Shown here: piece after piece, positions 8,425 through 15,929 of the stretch | How positions within the stretch are numbered: the stretch's first letter is position 1 | Layout of the letters: every line of letters begins with the position of its first letter | DNA from: Jeotgalibaca porci | Lineage (GTDB): Bacteria; Bacillota; Bacilli; Lactobacillales; Aerococcaceae | Reading direction: 5' to 3' | Length of the DNA: 64,000 bases | Assembly: GCF_011299095.1 (NCBI RefSeq) | Contig: NZ_CP049889.1 | Coordinates: 222,501-286,500, forward strand | Program-made: the position numbers and the translations under genes | Notes under the pieces: generated by a model | The model's input: only the letters and a program-made list of their open reading frames with translations | The model's database searches: none | Told to the model about the DNA's origin: nothing

Positions 8425-9060
8425 TCACTCTTCAATCTTATGAATTTGAAAACTTGTTTTTGGTTTATCCGGTGAAACCTCTGTATTGGGTTTTTTCTGG
8501 ATATCTCTTCTTTTGTTTTTATCCGTTTGTTTGATAACAAAATTTTTCTTTTTGTCACCCTTCGTCTCTGCAGGAGCAGCTACCGGCTCGATTACCTCAT
8601 TTATGTGAGCAGTAGGTTTTCTCTTTTTCTTCCGTTTATTGCGTGCCTTCTTCGTTTCGGAGAACTCTTTTTCTAATACGAAATAAGCACAACCGAAGTT
8701 GCAGTATTCATACAAATAATCTTCTAGAAAACTAATTTTCTTATCCAATGGTGCGCGATTATTCTTATCCTGGAAAAAACCTTTGAGACGTAATTGATCA
8801 TAGCCCCAGTCTCCCACAATGTAATCGTACTTATTCAAAATCGTATTATAACGATCTGCAATCGCTTCTTCGTCAATAGCATCACGATAATTAACTACAA
8901 TATTAAACATGATATTTTCTATTTTAATTTTATTATCTTCCACCAATTCAACTTGGCTTAGATTCTTTTTCTTTTCTTCTTTTACTACTTCGCCTGTTTC
9001 AGCACTATCTTCTAGCTTTTTAATAACTTTCTCTTTGTAGGATCTACTCTTTTGTTTCAC
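8425..9060 (-). CDS. yutD: YutD family protein
   Basis: The central part (about residues 55-145) matches the YutD family, with YDYIVGDWGYDQLRLKGF and LEDYLYEYCNFGCAYFVLEK as landmarks. It is flanked by a charged N-terminal extension and a Lys-rich C-terminal tail, giving 211 residues, longer than the roughly 100-residue Bacillus protein. The basic tail could bind nucleic acid, but no function is known. It starts at GTG 9060 behind GAGGTGTAAGC and lies 17 bp after yunD. Confidence 0.88.
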   Translation of the reverse strand: MKQKSRSYKEKVIKKLEDSAETGEVVKEEKKKNLSQVELVEDNKIKIENIMFNIVVNYRDAIDEEAIADRYNTILNKYDYIVGDWGYDQLRLKGFFQDKNNRAPLDKKISFLEDYLYEYCNFGCAYFVLEKEFSETKKARNKRKKKRKPTAHINEVIEPVAAPAETKGDKKKNFVIKQTDKNKRRDIQKKPNTEVSPDKPKTSFQIHKIEE

Positions 9061-9077
9061 GCTTACACCTCATTCAT

Positions 9078-10460
9078 TCACAAAATTGGAAAACGGTCCT
9101 CTAAGTAAAGGGAAACGACATCCCTTAAAAAATACGGAAATAAAAGTTCAACATCGCCTTTATTCTCGATTAATGGAAAGGAGCTAATATAGCGGTAATG
9201 ATCGACCGTCACAAAACGCACTTCTTGATCATCGCTTAAGGCCATTCCCTTATAATAAATAATTTTTTGAGTAGTATCTACCCGGATGCCTTTGTAAACT
9301 AGCTCTCCAAAGATTTTACCACGAAAGCCCATTCCAGTCACTGCCTTGGTCCGTAAATCGTCTCGCATGTCTTCCATGCCCCAGATAAGTTGTTTGAATA
9401 TGTTCCCAGGCATCTTACAGACGATTAACCGCATCGGATGGGGTAAAATCCGGTGCATCATTTCTTTAGTAACTACTCCCGCTTTCAAATCGTCTAAAAA
9501 TAGGCCGGAATTGAGGAGTCCAATGTCACACTTGGAATACGCACAAATGGCATCCAGCCCCAGATGGACAAGGTCTGTCTCTTTTTGCCAATCTGTCGTT
9601 AATGTGACTGGCATATCAGCAATTTCTTTTGCTTTTAAGAGTTGCTTCCCTTTAGTGAGATAGCTCTGCACTTCACTGGCATCAATCGGTTCAACGGGTA
9701 ATGTCTCACAGGTAATTAATTCTGTTTCTAGATTAATAGGTATATTTTGATTTAAAGTGATGGTTGTGTGCCCAATATACGTGCCCCATTTTCCACCACC
9801 TGTTAATAAGGTACCTTCGATTTTGCGGCCTTGTGGTAAGACATGGTGCGTATGCGCACCAATAATCACGTCGATATCTTCGTACATCTCTGCCATATGC
9901 TCATCTTCGATAATTCCCATATGAGATAATAATACAATGACATCTGTTTGTGTTCTTAGTTCAGTTAAGAGTTGTGGCAATACTTCAAATGATTCTTTAG
10001 GCAGCCATCCGTTAGGAATGTAGCTTAGATAAAGAGGCGCTGTCAGGCCAATTATACCAACTCTGACGCCTTCATCCGTCGTCTTAATGATATACGGTTT
10101 CGCCCATCCCGGGATTCGATCATCTTCATTATCCACCATATTGGCCAGAACAATTGGAAAATTGGCATCACGATAGAGGTTATTGAGAATGTTTTTAGAA
10201 TTTCCTATTCCTTCATTATTTCCAATCGTTACGGCATCGTATTGAACTTGATTCATAAGCATAATATTCGCATAGCCGTCCGTCGCTTCTGTCAATGGAT
10301 GCACCCGATCCAGAAAATCTCCAATATCAAACAAAAAGACAGATTCACCTAACGCCTGGTGCTCTTTCTTTTTCTGATTCAAATAACGCCGAATCTTGGG
10401 CCAATTTTCAAAATGTGAATGAAGATCGTTTACATGATAGAAGTGAATTTTAGTTTCCAT
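9078..10460 (-). CDS. yunD: YunD-like metallophosphatase / 5'-nucleotidase family protein
   Basis: A bifunctional-type UshA-like protein. The N-terminal calcineurin-like phosphoesterase domain (about residues 1-230) shows HVNDLHSHFENW, FDIGDFLDR, TIGNNEG and the IIGAHTHHVLP metal-ligand motifs. The C-terminal 5'-nucleotidase domain (about 280-440) follows. No signal peptide is present, so unlike UshA it should be cytoplasmic. The length of 460 residues fits YunD. It is the first gene of a yunD-yutD-yutF-TIGR01906 operon. The substrate is not known. Confidence 0.9.
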   Translation of the reverse strand: METKIHFYHVNDLHSHFENWPKIRRYLNQKKKEHQALGESVFLFDIGDFLDRVHPLTEATDGYANIMLMNQVQYDAVTIGNNEGIGNSKNILNNLYRDANFPIVLANMVDNEDDRIPGWAKPYIIKTTDEGVRVGIIGLTAPLYLSYIPNGWLPKESFEVLPQLLTELRTQTDVIVLLSHMGIIEDEHMAEMYEDIDVIIGAHTHHVLPQGRKIEGTLLTGGGKWGTYIGHTTITLNQNIPINLETELITCETLPVEPIDASEVQSYLTKGKQLLKAKEIADMPVTLTTDWQKETDLVHLGLDAICAYSKCDIGLLNSGLFLDDLKAGVVTKEMMHRILPHPMRLIVCKMPGNIFKQLIWGMEDMRDDLRTKAVTGMGFRGKIFGELVYKGIRVDTTQKIIYYKGMALSDDQEVRFVTVDHYRYISSFPLIENKGDVELLFPYFLRDVVSLYLEDRFPIL

Positions 10461-10556
10461 GGGTATCCCTACTTTATTGGATTATGTCTATATAAATAGT
10501 TTATCATAGTACGGGCCATTCTAGACAAACGATTGCCCTTCTTTGGATAAAAGAAA

Positions 10557-10586
10557 GAGGCCAGGACATATTCTTGTCCCAGCCTC
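10557..10586 (-). terminator. Hairpin resembling fused IS-end repeats, near marR 3' end
   Basis: Imperfect inverted repeat starting GAGGCCAGGACA and ending TGTCCCAGCCTC, 15 nt downstream of the marR stop. Its right half is nearly the same as the GAGGCTGGGACAAAA ends of the IS element at 24404-26159. It probably serves as a terminator. Confidence 0.6.
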
Positions 10587-10600
10587 ATTGCAATCATTCA

Positions 10601-11053
10601 TTAAGATTGTGATTTATTCCATTCTTCGGCATGTAAGCCAACTTTTTTGACTAAATCAGCATAAATAGAAAGTTCTTCCGGTTCTAGAACCGAGAAAATT
10701 TGAATAATATCTTCTTCATTGATTGGGAAGATTTCATCCATTAACTTTCTACCTTCTTCTGTAATACCTGTATAAATAACACGTCGGTCTGTTTCACACG
10801 GGTTACGATGAACCAACCCTTTGTTTTCAAGTTTGTCAATCACGTATGTTAAACTGCTGCTCGCAAGTAAGATTTTCTTACCAATGCTTTGAATAGGTTG
10901 TTCGCCTTTATGGTACAACAACTCCAAGACACCAAATTCGGATGTATTCAGTCCGAACTTTGAGATACTACGTTTGATGCTTTCTTGAACATGTTGTGAG
11001 GACCTCATTAATACCGTTAGTGCTTTCAATGAATCTTGTGCACGTTCTGCCAT
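10601..11053 (-). CDS. MarR family winged-helix transcriptional regulator
   Basis: A 150-residue MarR-type dimeric repressor: N-terminal dimerisation helices, a winged helix at about residues 35-105 (TSEFGVLELLYHKGE, the recognition region LASSSLTYVIDKLENKGLV, and the wing CETDRRVIYTGITEEGRKL), and C-terminal helices. The start ATG 11053 is set by TTGGAGGAATGAAA; an upstream in-frame ATG lies too close to the same site. It diverges from a quinone oxidoreductase gene, the typical layout for a MarR that represses its neighbour in response to oxidants, quinones or phenolics. The ligand is unknown. Confidence 0.9.
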   Translation of the reverse strand: MAERAQDSLKALTVLMRSSQHVQESIKRSISKFGLNTSEFGVLELLYHKGEQPIQSIGKKILLASSSLTYVIDKLENKGLVHRNPCETDRRVIYTGITEEGRKLMDEIFPINEEDIIQIFSVLEPEELSIYADLVKKVGLHAEEWNKSQS

Positions 11054-11087
11054 TTTCATTCCTCCAATTTCTTTCGACTCCGAGATA

Positions 11088-11116
11088 ATAATACCATTGT
11101 TATTGGAATATGTCAA
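11088..11116 (-). promoter_or_regulatory. Promoter of the marR gene
   Basis: Minus-strand TTGACA (11111-11116), 17-base spacer, TATTAT (11088-11093). Confidence 0.85.
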
Positions 11117-11170
11117 AAAAACCTATCCGAATTAGGAGTATTTGCCTGAATGGTGTAACCGGCAGATAAA

Positions 11171-11199
11171 TTGAGTTAATGAGCGGCCTACGTTATGCT
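11171..11199 (+). promoter_or_regulatory. Promoter of the quinone oxidoreductase gene
   Basis: TTGAGT (11171-11176), 17-base spacer, TATGCT (11194-11199), ending 38 nt upstream of the start codon. Confidence 0.65.
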
Positions 11200-11237
11200 A
11201 GATTTGCAAGTTATTTTTTATTTGAAAGGAGTATTTC

Positions 11238-12212
11238 ATGAAAACTATTGGTATTAAACAATCTGGCGGTTCAGACCAGTTATATATTATGGAACGAGAT
11301 AAACCGGAATTAGGTAAAGGTAATTTGCTCATTAAAGTAGCGGCTACCGGAGTCAATCGGACAGATATTCTAACGCGTGAGCGTGAAACAGATGAACCTG
11401 AAAACGTTCGTTTGGGGGTTGAGGTAGCGGGAACAGTTGTCGAAGCACATAACGACAGTCCTTATTCTGTCGGCGATCGCGTTATGAGTCTTGTAAACGG
11501 TGGTGGCTACAGCGAGTATGTCACTATCCCTTCTGACCGGGTGATGCGTATTCCAGACAAATTATCATTCGTCGAAGGTGCTGCGATTTCTGAAGTATTT
11601 GCGACCGCTTATCAAACACTTTTTTGGATTGGACGCTTGGAAGAAAATGAGACTGTTTTAATTCATGCTGGTGCGAGTGGTGTCGGAACGGCAGCCATTC
11701 AATTGGCGAAACAACTTAAGAACGCACATGTTATCGTAACAGCCGGTTCAAAGGAAAAACTCGACTTCTGTCGCAACCTAGGTGCAGATGTCGTCATTAA
11801 TTATAAAGAAGAAGCTTTCGATGAAGTTATTCTTGCTGAAACAGAGGGCCGTGGCGTTAATTTAATTTTAGATTTTGTTGGCGCAAGCTACTGGGAGAAA
11901 AATTACAACAGTATCGCCATGGATGGGCGTTGGGTTCTAATCGGAACGCTTGGAGGAACCAAAATCCCGCATTTTGATATTTTCTCACTCATGCGTAAAA
12001 GAATTCAATTAACCGGGACGGGTTTAACACCTCGCTCCGATGCGTATAAAGCTGCGTTATCTCAGGAATTAATCACAAAAACAAAAGATTTATTCGAAAA
12101 TGGCACGATGAAGCCGATTGTCGATACAACCTTTGATTTCGAAGATGTTAAAAAAGCCCATGATTATATGGAAGCAAATAAAAATACCGGGAAAATTATC
12201 CTGACGCTGTAA
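11238..12212 (+). CDS. NAD(P)H-dependent quinone oxidoreductase, MDR superfamily (PIG3-like)
   Basis: A zinc-independent medium-chain dehydrogenase/reductase of 324 residues. It has the GroES-like N-terminal half (GVNRTDILTRER, VGDRVMSLVNGGGYSEYV) and a Rossmann domain with the nucleotide site LIHAGASGVGTAAIQLAK at about residues 140-157. The catalytic zinc ligands are absent. Relatives reduce quinones, enones or nitro-compounds using NADPH. The start ATG 11238 follows GAAAGGAGTATTTC. Divergent placement next to a MarR regulator fits an inducible detoxification gene. The substrate is inferred only at family level. Confidence 0.9.
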   Translation: MKTIGIKQSGGSDQLYIMERDKPELGKGNLLIKVAATGVNRTDILTRERETDEPENVRLGVEVAGTVVEAHNDSPYSVGDRVMSLVNGGGYSEYVTIPSDRVMRIPDKLSFVEGAAISEVFATAYQTLFWIGRLEENETVLIHAGASGVGTAAIQLAKQLKNAHVIVTAGSKEKLDFCRNLGADVVINYKEEAFDEVILAETEGRGVNLILDFVGASYWEKNYNSIAMDGRWVLIGTLGGTKIPHFDIFSLMRKRIQLTGTGLTPRSDAYKAALSQELITKTKDLFENGTMKPIVDTTFDFEDVKKAHDYMEANKNTGKIILTL

Positions 12213-12231
12213 GAATGAGCATTAAAATACG

Positions 12232-12267
12232 AAAAGGGCTGGGAATAATAACTCCCCAGCCCTTTTT
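12232..12267. terminator. Bidirectional terminator between the oxidoreductase and cysE
   Basis: Inverted repeat AAAGGGCTGGG / CCCAGCCCTTT (one unpaired C) with flanking A and T runs on both sides, between convergent genes. Confidence 0.85.
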
Positions 12268-12276
12268 ATTTAGATT

Positions 12277-13077
12277 CTATATTTTCTTATCTATTTCTTC
12301 TACTCCCTGTGGTGCGATAACAGTACGATTCGGCAATACTGAGCGGGTTAACCAAACGTTACCACCGATAACACAGTGGTCACCGATTAAGGTTGTCCCC
12401 CCTAAAATGGTTGCTCCTGCATAAATCACCACATGGTTCCCAATGTCAGGATGACGCTTGTTCCCTTTTACCAAACTACCATCTTCGTTCACCTGAAAAC
12501 TTTTCGCACCAATCGTCACGCCTTGATACAGTTTTACATGATGGCCCAAAGTAGCTGTCTCCCCGATTACAACACCCGTACCATGATCAATAAAAAAATA
12601 AGGACCAATCGTTGCTCCGGGATGGATATCAATCCCCGTCATAGTGTGGGCAATTTCAGACATCATCCGCGGTAAGATAGGAACACCCATGTTATATAAT
12701 TCATGCGCCATTCGGTGAATACTAATCGCTTCAAATCCAGGATAAGAAAGCATAATTTCTTCGCGCGAATTTGCGGCCGGATCACCGTCATAAGCTGCTG
12801 TAATATCTGTTTCTAACATTTCATGGATAGAAGCTAACGTAGCAAGAAAACCGTCAATCACACTGGTTGTCTGATCAGGAGTGGTTCCCAAACGAATGAG
12901 TACCTTTTCAAAAACCACTTTTGATTCTTCGATTCGAACTTCTTTGGAAGGTATTTCATCCATGTACGGACCGAATATTCGCGGATACATAATGCTCCTT
13001 AACCGACACACCAACATAGATATTTGATCTTTTACACCGCAAAAATTAGATGAAGTCATAAAAGACTTACTTGTCAT
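12277..13077 (-). CDS. cysE: Serine O-acetyltransferase
   Basis: Makes O-acetylserine from serine and acetyl-CoA, the substrate of the adjacent CysK. A helical N-terminal domain (residues 1-140) is followed by a left-handed beta-helix of hexapeptide repeats ([40 protein letters not shown], then [15 protein letters not shown]). The His and Asp of FIDHGTG and the GAKSF loop are typical. The length of 266 residues is shorter than many EpsC/SatA-type enzymes: the [11 protein letters not shown] segment comes at about residue 27, earlier than I would expect. The ATG 13077 lies 7 nt after the cysK stop with GGAG inside cysK, so the two are coupled. Confidence 0.92.
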   Translation of the reverse strand: MTSKSFMTSSNFCGVKDQISMLVCRLRSIMYPRIFGPYMDEIPSKEVRIEESKVVFEKVLIRLGTTPDQTTSVIDGFLATLASIHEMLETDITAAYDGDPAANSREEIMLSYPGFEAISIHRMAHELYNMGVPILPRMMSEIAHTMTGIDIHPGATIGPYFFIDHGTGVVIGETATLGHHVKLYQGVTIGAKSFQVNEDGSLVKGNKRHPDIGNHVVIYAGATILGGTTLIGDHCVIGGNVWLTRSVLPNRTVIAPQGVEEIDKKI

Positions 13078-13084
13078 AGTTTAC

Positions 13085-14017
13085 TCACTCCGCAAATTTT
13101 TCAATTGATAAATAACGGTCACCACTGTCTGGTAATAAGACAACAATGCGTTTGCCTTCGTTTTCAGAACGTTTTGCCAACTCGTAAGCAGCATGCAATG
13201 CGGCTCCAGATGAGATTCCGACGAATACACCTTCTTGCCCGCCTAAATTACGTGCCGTTTCATAAGCTTCTTCATTAGTTACGGTCAGAACTTCATCATA
13301 AATATCTGTATTTAATGTTTTAGGTATGAAGCCTGTCCCAATACCTTGAATTTTATGAGGTCCTTTTTCACCTTTTGAAAGAACAGGTGAGCCTGCAGGT
13401 TCAACAGCTACTACTTTAATGTCTGGATTTTTTTCTTTCAGATATTTACCTGCTCCAGAGATTGTTCCGCCTGTACCTACTCCTGAAACAAAGATGTCAA
13501 TTTCGCCATCTGTATCTTCCCAAATTTCTGGTCCTGTTGTTTCATAATGAACTTTAGGGTTGGCTGGATTCGAAAATTGATCCGGCATAAAAGCATTTTC
13601 GTGTTCTTTAACCATTTCTTTGGCCTTTTCAATAGAACCTGAAATACCTTGATCGCCAGGTGTTAGTACAATTTCAGCGCCGTAGCCTTTCATTAACTTA
13701 CGACGTTCAATCGACATTGTTTCAGGCATAACTAGTATTGTTTTGTAGCCACGTGCTGCAGCAACTGATGCAAGTCCTATTCCTGTGTTTCCAGAAGTTG
13801 GTTCGATAATAATTCCTCCAGGTTTCAGAACGCCTCTTTCTTCCGCATCATTAATCATTGCTTTGGCAATACGATCTTTAACAGATCCTGCTGGATTGAA
13901 ATATTCTAATTTCGCTACAACATTCCCTTTCAAAGATAGAATTTCTTTTACTTTTTGCAATTCAAGAAGTGGTGTTTTCCCCACGATTTGGTCGAGAGAT
14001 GTATAAACTTTTGACAT
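13085..14017 (-). CDS. cysK: Cysteine synthase A (O-acetylserine sulfhydrylase)
   Basis: A PLP enzyme of 310 residues that converts O-acetylserine and sulfide to cysteine. The PLP-binding lysine is Lys47 in NPAGSVKDR. The substrate loop [11 protein letters not shown], the phosphate-binding [10 protein letters not shown] and the C-terminal GISSGAAL are present, and no regulatory CBS domain is attached. It is followed directly by cysE, forming a two-gene cysteine operon. The ATG 14017 follows a GAAAGGGGAAAATAAT stretch. No T-box or CymR-like site was recognised upstream. Confidence 0.97.
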   Translation of the reverse strand: MSKVYTSLDQIVGKTPLLELQKVKEILSLKGNVVAKLEYFNPAGSVKDRIAKAMINDAEERGVLKPGGIIIEPTSGNTGIGLASVAAARGYKTILVMPETMSIERRKLMKGYGAEIVLTPGDQGISGSIEKAKEMVKEHENAFMPDQFSNPANPKVHYETTGPEIWEDTDGEIDIFVSGVGTGGTISGAGKYLKEKNPDIKVVAVEPAGSPVLSKGEKGPHKIQGIGTGFIPKTLNTDIYDEVLTVTNEEAYETARNLGGQEGVFVGISSGAALHAAYELAKRSENEGKRIVVLLPDSGDRYLSIEKFAE

Positions 14018-14097
14018 ATATTATTTTCCCCTTTCAAATTTAAGCTCTAATTGAATTTTAACATTCTTTTTACTATCTGGGTCTATCATTTGCTTAC

Positions 14098-14820
14098 TTA
14101 TTTCATCATAACGAATAAACCATTTAAGCCATACTCTTTCCCCTCGGCTCTCGCAGAGTGGAGACGCTCATCCAAGAATGTCGAAATGCGGTTTACTTCA
14201 ATGTGCTCCGCATTTATCCCTGCTTCGAATAAAAGAGAGTAGTTTGCCTCAGTCATGCTCAATTGGAACTTGTTGTCTTTGGCTTCAAAGAAAGTATCTC
14301 TCTGTTTAAAGTCCGCGAAGGCTTCATACACTTCAGGGCCAACTTGGTAATTCTCTTGATCGATTGATGGTCCTAAAAAGGCAACGATGTCAGTGACGTT
14401 GCAACCGAAGTCAGTTACCATTTTCTTAATCGCTTTTTGAGAAATCCGTTGAACCGTACTTCGCCAACCTGAATGAAGTGCAGCTACGACGTTTCGTTTT
14501 GGATCAAATAAAACAATCGGTGTGCAATCTGCATACTTAACCAGCAAAGCAATTCCAGACTTATCGGTTATCAATCCATCTGTATCGGGAAAATTTCTCC
14601 CAAAAATAAAGGCATCACCATTTTTACCATCAGCATAGCAAATGCGATTCCCATGAACTTGCTGTCCTGAATAAATTTCAGTAGGCTGAATAGACATTAC
14701 ACTTAAGGCACGCGCAACATCATCTGCTATCTTTGAACCTTGCGTTTGTTGGCGAAAGTTATAATCAGCCCCCGCAATGTATAAAGAAAGGCCCTTTTCT
14801 TTCATCAATACTGACTCCAT
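14098..14820 (-). CDS. pgeF: PgeF/YfiH family (DUF152) polyphenol oxidase or purine nucleosidase-like protein
   Basis: A member of the YfiH/PgeF/LACC1 family. Landmarks are the zinc-ligand motifs SGQQVHG, VKYADCTPIV and AALHSGWRSTVQ, followed by a helical C-terminal half. Family members have been described as purine nucleoside-processing enzymes and, in E. coli, as a peptidoglycan-editing factor; the role here is not determined. The C-terminal motif, usually FYSYRRDG, is replaced by FLDERLHSAR. The start is placed at ATG 14820 with AGGAG seven bases upstream; ATG 14823 and TTG 14826 are alternatives. It lies 9 nt or so downstream of an unknown gene. Confidence 0.87.
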   Translation of the reverse strand: MESVLMKEKGLSLYIAGADYNFRQQTQGSKIADDVARALSVMSIQPTEIYSGQQVHGNRICYADGKNGDAFIFGRNFPDTDGLITDKSGIALLVKYADCTPIVLFDPKRNVVAALHSGWRSTVQRISQKAIKKMVTDFGCNVTDIVAFLGPSIDQENYQVGPEVYEAFADFKQRDTFFEAKDNKFQLSMTEANYSLLFEAGINAEHIEVNRISTFLDERLHSARAEGKEYGLNGLFVMMK

Positions 14821-14835
14821 CATCAATCTCCTAAT

Positions 14836-15276
14836 TTATCTTAATTCTTTAACAGGGCGGCCTTCTCTATCATAAATGAAGTCTCGCACCTTCTTACTAT
14901 CGGCCATTGCAACAATCAAACGGTCACGAAAAGGCTCGGCTAATTCGTCGAATAAGCAGAGTTCTCTGTCCAGCAAGAGTTTAGAGCGTGCGGCTTCGAT
15001 CTCGCCTGGACGTCTTAACTTGTAACTGCGCGAAGGAAGTTTTCCCTCAATGACTTGTTTTTCTATGCGATAAAAAGATTTCTCGTCATGATAGATAACC
15101 TCCAAAGCACCAGAATTGGTTCGTTTGAAGACAGCATCGGGGTAGTTTTCCTTGTGGAGTTCCCACCATGCGCGGATACCTTCAATCGCCTCTTCCTCGG
15201 TTTTGTAACTACCATGCTGCTTACGTACGTCACCGATTCGACTTACCCAATAATTCGTATAAACCGTTTGTGTCAT
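14836..15276 (-). CDS. Protein of unknown function upstream of pgeF
   Basis: I do not recognise this 146-residue protein. It appears soluble, rich in Arg, Glu and Lys, with predicted alpha/beta structure. The N-terminal half contains NYWVSRIGDVRKQHGSYK, a Trp-rich IRAWWELHKEN segment and a positively charged KLPSRSYKLRRPGEIE region. There is no signal peptide or membrane segment. The ATG 15276 has AGAGGAGCGATTGT upstream, a good ribosome site, which supports a real gene. It precedes pgeF by about 15 nt on the same strand and is probably cotranscribed with it. Confidence 0.75.
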   Translation of the reverse strand: MTQTVYTNYWVSRIGDVRKQHGSYKTEEEAIEGIRAWWELHKENYPDAVFKRTNSGALEVIYHDEKSFYRIEKQVIEGKLPSRSYKLRRPGEIEAARSKLLLDRELCLFDELAEPFRDRLIVAMADSKKVRDFIYDREGRPVKELR

Positions 15277-15380
15277 ACAATCGCTCCTCTAGTTGTATTT
15301 TCTAACCTTTTTCTAATTATATCATATCAAAAAGAAGTGAGTAGGGAAAAGGCGTTTTCTCCTTCAGTTTGCAGAAAAAC

Positions 15381-15564
15381 GCTGACTCAAAACGATATTG
15401 CGGTTTGAGTCGTCACTTTTGCCAGAAAACGCTGACTCAAAACGATATTGCGGTTTGAGTCGTCACTTTTGCCGAAAAACGCTGACTCAAAACGATATTG
15501 CAGTTTGAGTCGTCACTTTTACCGAAAAACGCTGACTCAAAACGATATTGCAGTTTGAGTCAGC
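15381..15564. repeat. Four tandem 50-bp hairpin units (34-nt hairpin plus 16-nt spacer)
   Basis: Four units begin at 15381, 15431, 15481 and 15531. Each 34-nt unit has GCTGACTCAAA at the left and TTTGAGTCGTC (TTTGAGTCAGC in the last) at the right around a 12-nt loop; units are separated by 16 nt. Units are nearly identical, so they arose by recent tandem duplication. The last unit has a perfect stem extended by AAAAAC/GTTTTT and looks like a working bidirectional terminator. The region 15277-15684 otherwise contains no gene I can support. Confidence 0.9.
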
Positions 15565-15584
15565 GTTTTTTATATGTATAAAAA

Positions 15585-15611
15585 AGGTGCCGAGAAATAA
15601 CCTCGACACCT
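15585..15611 (-). terminator. Terminator downstream of the ribbon-helix-helix gene
   Basis: Minus-strand stem AGGTGTCGAG / CTCGGCACCT followed by TTTTTT (15579-15585). Confidence 0.8.
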
Positions 15612-15684
15612 CTGCTATTAATGACTAATTTTGGCGTAAATATGCTCAAAATGGCAGTTCTAACTCCACACTGTATGCTTCAAT

Positions 15685-15843
15685 CTATTGTTGTTTTTCT
15701 TTTTTGACTTCTGTATACACATCTTCTAAATGAGCGATGGAGTATTTTTTAATTAATTCGGACAAACTTATTCCATAATATTCTGCCAAATAAGAAAGTT
15801 TTTCGTACTCTTCATCAGTGACACGCAATGTGATTTCATCCAT
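15685..15843 (-). CDS. Small ribbon-helix-helix protein, RelB/DUF6290-like orphan antitoxin
   Basis: A 52-residue ORF starting MDEITLRVTDEEYEKLSYLA and continuing GISLSELIKKY. The beta strand ITLRVTDEEY followed by two helices with the GISLSELIK turn is the ribbon-helix-helix DNA-binding fold of small antitoxins. Relatives of the DUF6290 type are about 75-80 residues, so the C-terminal toxin-binding tail seems short here. The ATG 15843 is preceded by GGGGGAGTAAAT, a strong ribosome site, and a terminator follows. No toxin gene of the RelE/ParE type lies next to it. Confidence 0.75.
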   Translation of the reverse strand: MDEITLRVTDEEYEKLSYLAEYYGISLSELIKKYSIAHLEDVYTEVKKEKQQ

Positions 15844-15929
15844 ATTTACTCCCCCTATACTCATATACTTAAAGAGTAAGCGAAGTTTGTTTCCCAGACA
15901 AGAGATATAGCCGTAATCTCATATGAATT

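Noticed and set aside
12277-13077. Frameshift at the N-terminus of cysE
   Set aside because: The N-terminus is somewhat short for the family, but the start has a ribosome site and the upstream sequence is the intact end of cysK, so no lost coding sequence can be shown.
15381-15564. CRISPR-like array (four repeats with regular spacing)
   Set aside because: Both the repeat and the 16-nt spacer are nearly identical between units, the repeats are strong hairpins, spacers are far too short, and no cas gene is present.
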